From the NCBI GenBank assembly GCA_035772405.1, contig JAYKKM010000149.1:5490001-5554000 (forward strand): a stretch of DNA of 64,000 nucleotides. Reading direction: 5' to 3'. Position numbers and translations under genes: made by a program. Position 1 is the first letter of the stretch; the number at the start of each line of letters is the position of its first letter. The DNA is from Chrysogorgia sp. JL179-B06. Its lineage: Eukaryota > Cnidaria > Anthozoa > Scleralcyonacea > Chrysogorgiidae. The notes under the pieces were generated by a model. That model was not told where the DNA came from. It searched no databases and was given only the letters and a program-made list of their open reading frames with translations. This document shows, in pieces, positions 20,621 through 27,160 of this stretch.

Positions 20621-21680
20621 AGGGTAACAGACGCAGAACCGAAGTTCCTTGTCGTGAAACGTCGGTACACGTTTAATTATCGAATAGTACTCGATTTAGC
20701 GCTAATGTCAAATAATCGCCGCGCTCTCACCGCTCTCAAATAAACGTCGCACGTTCACATCCATAATTGCTGCGGAGCTTATTTGCAAGAATAAAAACAT
20801 TTAAAAAAGTCACTGGAACGTTTTTTAGATAATTCCTCTACAGTTTGAAAGCGTATGTGTTTTTCTTTAGACGAAAGCTAAAGGAAGCTATAGAGTATAG
20901 TAAATTTGAGTGTCGGAGTGTTTTATATTGCGTAAAAGCAGACAGCAATAATTGTATCAGTGGATGAGTGACTGAAATGTGAACACATGTCTACAGACCT
21001 TTTCAATACATACAGCAAATTGTGCGAGGAATTCCGTTAAAATGTTGATTGCGAAGAAACGCCAAATTTAAATGTGGCAGGACGCCAGGAAGTCAAGCGA
21101 AACGGAACTTTATAGTGACGTTTCCTTCGGCAGAAGTTTTATTTAAAAAACGGTGTGGAAATAGATAGTTATGAACATGAAAACTAACAAAACAACGTTA
21201 AAGAAACAAAAACTAATTCTAAACTAGCAGTAGATTTAGTACTGGATGACCGTAGATCTATCTTTGTAATAACCCAAGGTTTACACACGCCGATTTATGT
21301 GGCAATACTAAATAGTGTTGCAAGATAAATCGGGCCATCCGCCTATGTAATATATTGAGTTATCGGATATTTTTCACTATCGTCCTGAATTTTGGATGTA
21401 GGGAGGCCGGGACTCGTGATAACCCAACGTCTTCTCTGTATTCATGATATAATAATTGTATTGATAAAGAGTGGCAAGTTTTTGATCCCGTATCAAAAAC
21501 TTATACAATGCCTTGGCGGCACGTTACACATATTAATTAACGTGAGTGAAGACGCGTTTACACGATGCGACAAAAATATGCACAATTCAATAGATTCCTA
21601 GATACTAATTAGTCCCAGTTGATAGCTAATATAAGACAGACTAGAAAAAAAGTCGCTCGCGCGACATCTATCGCCAAGTG

Positions 21681-21938
21681 TTATGTTAACTCGTCGTTGT
21701 TGCTCATTTGCTCGTCGATGAAGTTTTGGTCATTGACACTTAAAATGGGATTCCTTCCGCTGCGTTGGGCATCGGCTGTACTACCAGTTCGATTGTATCG
21801 AGCGATGAACTTTCCTACAGCAAACCGCGATGTCTTGATTCCTTCTTCTTTCTCCAAAATTTCTGTGATTTTCGTAATGGAAACGCCAGAAGATTTTAAC
21901 GATACAATTCGATTTCTGGCGAATTGAGAAAGCTTTCC
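21681..21938 (-). pseudogene. Tc1/mariner transposase, N-terminal DNA-binding region only
   Basis: The frame reads MGKLSQFARNRIVSLKSSG, then ITKITEILEKEEGIKTSR and VGKFIARYNRTGS, the paired helix-turn-helix of Tc1-type transposases that binds the inverted repeats. The catalytic DDE part is missing. The ATG giving MGKLSQ at 21938 is the likely original start; a longer frame upstream to 21998 has no family support. Confidence 0.85.
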
Positions 21939-22096
21939 CATTCTTATCTGTGTGAACACAAGATTCGAGTGATAGAGCAGGAGAGATTGAGAGAACAATC
22001 AACAATCAGATTCAGAACAGAACGACTCGGATAACCTTCGCAATGAAATCGTATCACCGAACGTGATGCGAGCTCTGCGTCCAGCGAGTACAGCTT

Positions 22097-22280
22097 TCAG
22101 CGAGACGCAAGACGAACGCAAGACGGACGCTAGACGGACGCTAGACGGACGCAAGACGAACGCAAGACGGACGCAAGACGGACGCAAGACGAACGCAAGA
22201 CGGACGCAAGACGGACGCTAGACGGACGCTAGACGGACGCTAGACGGACGCTAGACGAACGCAAGACGAACGCAAAACAG
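22097..22280 (-). repeat. Subterminal 11-bp tandem array (right) of the Tc1 element
   Basis: Inverted counterpart of 20441-20620, with units TAGACGGACGC and variants. Confidence 0.85.
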
Positions 22281-22693
22281 ACGCGATTTTTGATAGGTTA
22301 TTTCTTAGCAGTACTGTAGGGTACAAGACTGGTATGACTAATGGACTCGCGTATGGTGGTAGCATCCCAGCGATGGAGAGCATATGCACTATTCCGAGTG
22401 GTGTTGACATAAGTAAAATGCATATGATATCAATACACTGGCAAATGGACAATTCACACGTCAGAGTCAACAACATCAAGTCAACCGATTCAGACTTCAT
22501 AGCAAATATGAAAAAGATAGGCACACCCTATGGAACGATTTTTGGAATACATCGACCAAGAATACCACTCGCACCTTATGCATACCCATCGTTGATAGAA
22601 TTCTACGGCGTGAAAATTGTGAGTGGTTACATGACGAACCGAGACATCATAATCATGGGTGGAGAGATGATGAAGGAATATGGTGTAAAGTAA

Positions 22694-22900
22694 ATGGGAG
22701 CATGTATTTCGAGACCTCGTGAGATATATAAAATAAATAAAACGACTGACCACATGTTCAAAGCTGGTGGATCATTTGGTCGCGGTGACGTTACTCTCGA
22801 GCTCCACGCTGAGATTGGTATGAGGTCTAAAAAGACTTACGGCAAACCTATTATGTTACCAGAGTCAGACACTGTGGGAGTGGTAGGAGACGTGACCTAA
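22694..22900 (+). CDS. Small protein with N-myristoylation/palmitoylation-like signal
   Basis: A 68-residue protein starting MGACISRPREIY one base after the fibre gene's stop. Gly2 with Ser6 fits the eukaryotic N-myristoylation consensus, and Cys4 would be a palmitoylation site, so membrane tethering without a transmembrane helix is predicted. The rest (AGGSFGRGDVTLELHAEIG) has no recognised fold. It may be a matrix- or tegument-like protein. There is no homologue in Polinton 2, where a 166-residue membrane protein occupies this position. Confidence 0.55.
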   Translation: MGACISRPREIYKINKTTDHMFKAGGSFGRGDVTLELHAEIGMRSKKTYGKPIMLPESDTVGVVGDVT

Positions 22901-22908
22901 GTTATGTA

Positions 22909-23049
22909 ATGGGTTGGCTTAGAAAACTGGCTCGTAACATTAGAAACTTTTTCAGACGACGTAGAAAACTGAAGACTAATAAAACACACCTGCTGCATTG
23001 GTACACAACAAACCAGATCTATAAAAAACCCGACACCTATGTCGAGTAG
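22909..23049 (+). CDS. Small, very basic peptide (46 residues)
   Basis: A short frame beginning MGWLRKLARNIRNFFRRRRK and ending at TAG 23047-23049. The N-terminal 20 residues would form a strongly amphipathic, arginine-rich helix; a DNA-condensing core peptide or membrane-active peptide are possible. It lies 8 bp after the 68-residue gene on the same strand, so it is probably co-expressed. A T-rich run follows its stop (23051-23060). No similarity is recognised, and coding status is uncertain. Confidence 0.45.
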   Translation: MGWLRKLARNIRNFFRRRRKLKTNKTHLLHWYTTNQIYKKPDTYVE

Positions 23050-23067
23050 TCTTTTTTTTGTGAGGCT

Positions 23068-23835
23068 ATAGTAAAGGCGACCAACTCAGTGCAATTATTC
23101 GATGGTCACCAAATCACGACGGTTAATCACAACGGTGAAATATGGTTCAAAGCAAGATAAGTCGCAAGTGCTCTAGGTTACGCTAGACCAAAAGATGCAG
23201 TACACGACCACGTCGAACCTGACTGTAAAACGAAGATGGAACAAGCCTCGTTTATCAACGAACTTGGGGTCTACTCATTGACGTTCTCAAGTAAAATGGA
23301 GCGTGCGAAACACTTTGGAAGGTGGGTGCACACAGAAGTCTTACCAAGCATTAGAAAGGGTTTAGCTGACGTCGGTCTCAAACACAATCAGTTTAAAATG
23401 ATCACCGAGTTCGACCTTCATACGAAAGTTGTTGGTTTTCTTAGGAAATATTATCCAGAAGCTATTTTGATAGCCGCTTGTGGTGAGAATCAAGACACTT
23501 CGAGTAAAAGAATAAATTCGTGGAAAAAAGGTTACCAACGTGGAACACCTGACTTGATTATTGCCAATGCAAACCGACAGCATAGCGGGCTTGTGATTGA
23601 GTTCAAGAATCCAGGTGGCACAGGCAAGACATCTAAAGAGCAGGAGTCTCTGCTACTCAGATACAAATCCGCTGGTTATCTAACACTCTTGTGTGACTCG
23701 TACGACGACGCTATCACCACGGTGATAAAATATTTCTTTGACGTTGGGTTTCAGTGTTCCCAGTGTTTTCGTAAATTTAAAAATAAATCAGCGTTGAGTA
23801 ACCATGAGAGACGTTATTGTAAAGAGACTTTTTAG
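23068..23835 (+). pseudogene. BRO-N / VRR-NUC / C2H2 nuclease, broken
   Basis: The frame from 23068 aligns with the intact Polinton 2 protein (49538-50341). The BRO-N part (LFDGHQITTVNHNGEIWFKA, ALGYARPKDAVHDHV) is interrupted by an in-frame TAA at 23158-23160, and the expected ATG reads ATA at 23068. From the internal ATG at 23236 the frame is open for 199 codons. That part holds the end of BRO-N (GVYSLTFSSKMERAKHFGRW), a VRR-NUC PD-(D/E)xK nuclease (GTPDLIIANAN, VIEFKNPGG) and a C2H2 finger (CSQCFRKFKNKSALSNH). A shortened nuclease could still be made. Confidence 0.8.
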
Positions 23836-23903
23836 ACAGCGAGTAATAAGTCGAATTAGCACTCGTTCTCGTTGTTGAGACGACGTTTGAAGCGACAACT
23901 GCT

Positions 23904-24026
23904 CTAGCATTTTTTAAAGACGTTTTTTAACTCGATAAAAATATCTGCGAAACTTTGTCTCTTTATTTCACAAACCTTCTGACCACTGTGTGAAAAAATG
24001 TTTCTACGGTACATTGGACGCTTCAT
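23904..24026 (-). CDS. Possible small basic protein downstream of thymidine kinase
   Basis: A 40-residue frame, MKRPMYRRNIFSHSGQ to NVFKKC, lies just beyond the thymidine kinase stop on the same strand. Its composition is protein-like, but there is no homologue in Polinton 2 and no recognised domain. Confidence 0.25.
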   Translation of the reverse strand: MKRPMYRRNIFSHSGQKVCEIKRQSFADIFIELKNVFKKC

Positions 24027-24078
24027 GTTACCAATGTCTAAATTTAAAAAAGTGGGGTATCTGAGAACACCCTTAATT

Positions 24079-24645
24079 TTATGTGGAAGGATGATGACGT
24101 CTGCACACTGCGCGATATTGCTCAGCACCACCAACGAATGATGGTCCTGGGTTGTATCTCCAATTGAATGGCGCTTCAACAGTTGTTCCGTAAGTGTCGC
24201 GACAAACGGCGCAATACGCTTTTAGAAATGTGATGTCGTCTGCCATTGGGAACAACGTGTCGAGCTCACCAATTCTTTTTAAACGCTCTGTCGCTATGAG
24301 ACCACAAATAATGACGTGAATGCCAGCTTTGATGTAATCGTGAGTAACTGGAAGTAGATCAGAGTACCAATGGCCCTCATCAATGCCAATGACGTCGTAA
24401 TCAGCTATCTCAGAAGAGCTTGGGAGGTTGGTGATTAACTTCGCAGGTAAACTGTCTGATCCGACGACAATGGTCTGACGATGTGTGGAGAACGCGTGGT
24501 CAGTTCGCCTAGTGTCACCTGTGTTGTTCATGTAAAGGACTTTGAGCCCTGACTTACTTAACGTGATTAACCTACGAAGAGTCTCTGTTGTTTTTCCTGC
24601 GAACATGGGACCAATCACGATTTCTAGCTTACCGAGTTTCTTCAT
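24079..24645 (-). CDS. Thymidine kinase (type II, TK1-like)
   Basis: A 188-residue enzyme that phosphorylates thymidine to dTMP for DNA synthesis. The P-loop GPMFAGKT spans residues 12-19, the DEGHW motif gives the catalytic base E90, and the zinc ligands C145, C148, C181 and H184 are all present, so it should be active. The ATG at 24645 (MKKLGKLEIVIGP) was chosen because TK1 family proteins begin shortly before the P-loop; a long upstream extension is not TK-like and overlaps the next gene. It overlaps the 256-residue gene by 17 nt and has no counterpart in Polinton 2, so this pair looks like an acquired module opposite in strand to its neighbours. Confidence 0.93.
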   Translation of the reverse strand: MKKLGKLEIVIGPMFAGKTTETLRRLITLSKSGLKVLYMNNTGDTRRTDHAFSTHRQTIVVGSDSLPAKLITNLPSSSEIADYDVIGIDEGHWYSDLLPVTHDYIKAGIHVIICGLIATERLKRIGELDTLFPMADDITFLKAYCAVCRDTYGTTVEAPFNWRYNPGPSFVGGAEQYRAVCRRHHPST

Positions 24646-25399
24646 GGTTACTATACCTCCAGAGAAATGTTCTCTCCTGTTGCGGCAACTGTTGTTCGTT
24701 GTTAAATATCCGCTGAAGCTCCAAGTTTTTAAGATGAGACCTCGAGCTCTCGTGTCTTGAGCGATGTATTGGGTTGTTGGTAACCACACCACATGGGTAA
24801 CAATTGTACGACGCGCCGCCGTGCGCAAAATCCAGGTGAGTGTGTGAGAGTATGTGACTGATAATATCGCCCGCACCCACTATTTCATTACACCCCACCC
24901 TACAAACGTTGACGTCACAGTTTGCGGCGAGCTCTAGCCACGCTTTGGCTTTGGTTGAGCATGGTTTCCATAGAAGGGTCGCCAAGAACACTTCGAGGTA
25001 GTTACCGAGTAGTGTAGCGGCGGACTCGCAAGGGTTGCTCAAGTAGTGGCTACTTGCTAACGTAAGACGTTTGAATGGTGAGTAACACCACACAGGGATC
25101 ATCTTGGCTAGTTCGTTAACCATCCTGTTGGCTCTAACTTCATCAAGCCCGACCCAAGCCTCATGAGCGAACTTTGTATAGAGAATCTGGGCACCAAATT
25201 GTCTCGACACCTCTTCGTTTTTACGATCGGGGTCGCACAACTTGAAGACTTGCGAGTACCCTTTTAAGACGTTGGGTCCAGAGGCGCCTTGTGGGGTAGA
25301 CGCATCGACAAAGGACATTCTCCGCATTGCGTCGATCTCCTCTTCTTGGCGGGCTTGGTCTTGAGTCATCTCTTCTGCGATGTCTTGGACTTGAGTCAT
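24629..25399 (-). CDS. Unrecognised 256-residue protein with Cys/His cluster, upstream of TK
   Basis: It starts MTQVQDIAEEMTQDQARQEE with a charged, helical N-terminus. The middle has an aromatic stretch (MIPVWCYSPFKRLTL). Near residues 165-210 there is a cluster of cysteines and histidines (CDVNVCRVGC, ISHILSHTHLDFAHG, CYPCG, HRSRH) that could bind zinc. Its 3' end overlaps the thymidine kinase start, so the two are probably co-transcribed. No homologue is seen in Polinton 2, and no family is recognised. Confidence 0.65.
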   Translation of the reverse strand: MTQVQDIAEEMTQDQARQEEEIDAMRRMSFVDASTPQGASGPNVLKGYSQVFKLCDPDRKNEEVSRQFGAQILYTKFAHEAWVGLDEVRANRMVNELAKMIPVWCYSPFKRLTLASSHYLSNPCESAATLLGNYLEVFLATLLWKPCSTKAKAWLELAANCDVNVCRVGCNEIVGAGDIISHILSHTHLDFAHGGASYNCYPCGVVTNNPIHRSRHESSRSHLKNLELQRIFNNEQQLPQQERTFLWRYSNHEETR

Positions 25400-25453
25400 T
25401 ATGTTATACCCCCAGAAAAAATCCTAATTTTTTTTAGTGCGTTTGGTCTGGAA

Positions 25454-25506
25454 CTGTGAGATACCTGCGAGGTCAACTGTGAGACACCTGTGAGGTCAAC
25501 TGTGAG
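25454..25506. promoter_or_regulatory. CTGTGAG iterons (five units)
   Basis: Five CTGYGAG words (four exact CTGTGAG and one CTGCGAG) occur at roughly 11-12 bp spacing in the divergent gap between the 256-residue gene and the 111-residue gene. Polinton 2 has seven related words at the matching place (49467-49543). Roughly helical spacing suggests binding sites for a regulator or replication protein. Confidence 0.6.
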
Positions 25507-25510
25507 TAAG

Positions 25511-25532
25511 ATAACACGTGATAGTGTATTAG
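25511..25532 (+). promoter_or_regulatory. Promoter-like box before the 111-residue gene
   Basis: ATAACACGTGATAGTGTATT directly precedes the ATG at 25533. It matches the box upstream of the homologous gene in Polinton 2 (ATCACGTATAATATAG) and the general element box. Confidence 0.5.
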
Positions 25533-25868
25533 ATGGTTGAAGACTCACAGACGGCTGTTGACGCTAAGATCACAGCTGATGTGAAAAGTGTTAAGGTAAA
25601 GGACCCAAAGCGCGTCGCTGCTGGTAAAAAGTTGGCTGAGATATCGAAAGCCGCGAAAGAAAAGAAAATGCGTGAGATGATAGTCAATGAAGAACAGGGT
25701 GGTGAGTGGAGCTATGGTTACATTGTCGGAACACTTGGTGTTATCATTGCCGCTGCTTCGCTATGGTACACAATTAGCAGTGAAAAAGAACCTGTGAGTA
25801 CTGCACCAGCACCTGCGTCAGAAAATCGTAGAACTCGTCGTCCAGCGTTAGACACATTTGATTCTTGA
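25533..25868 (+). CDS. Small single-pass membrane protein
   Basis: 111 residues, homologous to Polinton 2 49146-49445 (99 residues). A basic region KDPKRVAAGKKLAEISKAAK is followed by one transmembrane helix, YGYIVGTLGVIIAAASLWYT, and a Pro/Ala-rich tail ending DTFDS (LDSFD in the homologue). The conserved basic block before the membrane suggests a cytosol-side DNA or protein contact. First gene of a five-gene plus-strand run that ends with the polymerase. Function unknown. Confidence 0.78.
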   Translation: MVEDSQTAVDAKITADVKSVKVKDPKRVAAGKKLAEISKAAKEKKMREMIVNEEQGGEWSYGYIVGTLGVIIAAASLWYTISSEKEPVSTAPAPASENRRTRRPALDTFDS

Positions 25869-25870
25869 AC

Positions 25871-25891
25871 AAAACACACTACAATGTATAT
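25871..25891 (+). promoter_or_regulatory. Promoter-like box before the 78-residue gene
   Basis: AAAACACACTACAATGTATA abuts the ATG at 25892 and fits the element-wide AAAACAY...GTATAT pattern. Confidence 0.5.
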
Positions 25892-26128
25892 ATGGCTGCG
25901 ATCGATCGAAAAGAACTTATGAACGAATTGTACGATGCGTTACTTGTTACGACTGGTGCTGTGGCAGTGAGTATGATTTCTAAAAGGGCTTTGGGAGAAC
26001 CATTGGGAACACCAGAGACAGTGAAAGGTACGGTGAAACTCGCTGCAGCTGTTGGTGCAGGAACGTTGTTAGTAAAATGGATGCAATCGAAAAAGTGGAT
26101 ACCGACAGATCCATTCAAATCAACGTAG
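25892..26128 (+). CDS. Small hydrophobic protein, two membrane segments
   Basis: 78 residues starting MAAIDRKELMNELYDALL; the ATG is placed by comparison with Polinton 2 (48895-49128, starting MTSIDRKELMNELYDAAL), and an upstream ATG nine codons earlier is not conserved. Two hydrophobic helices (LLVTTGAVAVSMI and LAAAVGAGTLLVKWM) flank a conserved PLGTPETVKGT turn. This strong conservation over a tiny protein indicates a real function, perhaps a virion membrane component. Confidence 0.8.
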   Translation: MAAIDRKELMNELYDALLVTTGAVAVSMISKRALGEPLGTPETVKGTVKLAAAVGAGTLLVKWMQSKKWIPTDPFKST

Positions 26129-26132
26129 GTTA

Positions 26133-26552
26133 ATGGTGAGTGTTGTGGCTGGAGGGATTTTTAATGCAGTGGCTTTTGCAGGCGCTGGCTTTATGTTTTC
26201 AAAGTTTAACCACTCAGGTTATGAAGCTGAGATGAAAAGGCACAACCATGCGTTGGAACAGCTAGCCAGTGCGAAAGAAGTGTGGTATGAGAATGAGGTC
26301 GCTAAGAAAGATAAGATCCAGCGTTTACGACAACGGCTCTCTGATGCTAATGCTGACATCAATGACACAAACCACGCGTTGGAAGAACTTAGAAGCGTAA
26401 TGACCATACAGTACAGCGGACGAGTGTTCACTAACTCCCCGAAGATTGCGGATTACTACCAACCGAGTGCGGAAATGAAGGAGTACCAATTGTTGTTTGT
26501 TGGCGCGCTAGGCTTGGGTAGTGGAATAGTAGTGTGGGTACTCACTCGGTAA
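26133..26552 (+). CDS. Membrane-coiled coil-membrane protein
   Basis: 139 residues, homologous to Polinton 2 48462-48878. An N-terminal hydrophobic helix (GGIFNAVAFAGAGFMFSKFN) is followed by a long coiled coil (about residues 30-90, with RLSDANADINDTNHALE highly conserved). A short TIQYSGRVF segment follows, and a C-terminal hydrophobic helix (LLFVGALGLGSGIVVWVL) closes it. Both ends in a membrane with a coiled-coil loop is an unusual layout. Function unknown. Confidence 0.78.
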   Translation: MVSVVAGGIFNAVAFAGAGFMFSKFNHSGYEAEMKRHNHALEQLASAKEVWYENEVAKKDKIQRLRQRLSDANADINDTNHALEELRSVMTIQYSGRVFTNSPKIADYYQPSAEMKEYQLLFVGALGLGSGIVVWVLTR

Positions 26553-26577
26553 AAAATGTTGGAGTAGTATAAGAGTG

Positions 26578-27135
26578 ATGGACAAGCTTATGAGGCAGAT
26601 GAGTTATGGCTTGACAATTGACGAGATCGCGAGTGAGACGCAAACTGAGTGTGGAGACACCTTCAGAATTTACTACTGCTCGGATTGTGACGTTGTGAAA
26701 AACATGACCAACTGCGGTGGGTACGCGTGTCCAAAGTGTGGCGACATCGAATGGGGTTACATTCAGAGTTATGGTGACATGAGACTCACGCGACTAAAAA
26801 GCGTTCACAAACGGTCTTGGTGGATGGGGAGGAGACTACGGAATGTTGTGAAGGGTGAGCACCTTGAGTTGATAAAAGAGGACTTCTTGAAAGTTGTCAA
26901 TGTGTTGCACTCATGCAATTTGATAAAGGGTAGAAATGTTAGCAGATACGGATACTACATTATTAGGTTGTGTCATAGAAGACAACTCGAGACACTCAAA
27001 AGGGTGCTAGACCTCAAAGACGGGAAGGTGAAAGATAAGTTCGACGACAATTTGTTTGGGGTGGTGTACCCAAAGCTGGGATGGTGTGAAAGTGGTGATC
27101 GTTATTACAACGAGTGGCTGGGGAGAAAAAAATAA
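26578..27135 (+). CDS. Zinc-ribbon protein, possible late transcription factor (A2L/VLTF3-like)
   Basis: 185 residues. An N-terminal GLTIDEIASE helix precedes a zinc ribbon with C34, C37, C51 and C54 (YYCSDCD, YACPKCG). A helical region follows, with KSVHKRSWWMGRRLRN and VSRYGYYIIRLCHRRQ. The layout, a ribbon followed by a helical domain with a conserved SxHxxxxW block, recalls the VLTF3-like late transcription factors of nucleocytoplasmic viruses. A generic TFIIB-type ribbon is the alternative. The Polinton 2 homologue is 47623-48252. In both elements it lies beside the polymerase gene. If the call is right, it could read the shared promoter boxes. Confidence 0.6.
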   Translation: MDKLMRQMSYGLTIDEIASETQTECGDTFRIYYCSDCDVVKNMTNCGGYACPKCGDIEWGYIQSYGDMRLTRLKSVHKRSWWMGRRLRNVVKGEHLELIKEDFLKVVNVLHSCNLIKGRNVSRYGYYIIRLCHRRQLETLKRVLDLKDGKVKDKFDDNLFGVVYPKLGWCESGDRYYNEWLGRKK

Positions 27136-27160
27136 ATAAGCGTAGTGTATATAGAAGCCA

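Larger units (their letters stand above)
20413..22316. mobile_element. Tc1/mariner-type DNA transposon, non-autonomous (1,904 bp)
   Basis: Perfect 22-bp terminal inverted repeats start CAGTACTGCTAAGAAATAAC (20413-20434 and 22295-22316) and are flanked by TA on both sides, as in Tc1/mariner elements. Inside each end lies an array of 11-bp units (GCGTCCGTCTA and variants) at about 20441-20620, with inverted copies at about 22097-22280. Only the N-terminal part of a transposase remains (21681-21938, minus strand), so the copy cannot move by itself. Confidence 0.9.
19815..22693 (+). pseudogene. Fibre-like attachment protein gene, interrupted by a Tc1/mariner insertion
   Basis: The 5' part (19815 to about 20400) encodes MSLNYGYESDD and a phage-fibre shaft motif (GGRMSGIIDMQGSAIKN followed by VDGSDATNKRTLE). 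A lectin-like beta-rich head follows, and the 3' part at about 22319-22693 carries its end. The intact homologue is 51096-52043. The gene is split by a 1.9-kb Tc1/mariner element at 20413-22316. Removing it with one TA still leaves a partly duplicated and out-of-frame junction, so the gene is dead. Trimeric fibre/lectin proteins usually bind host-cell receptors; this role is inferred from the shaft motif. Confidence 0.8.

Noticed and set aside
24646..24876. N-terminal extension of the thymidine kinase upstream of MKKLGK
   Set aside because: The extension lies fully within the 256-residue gene in another frame and is unlike TK1 proteins.
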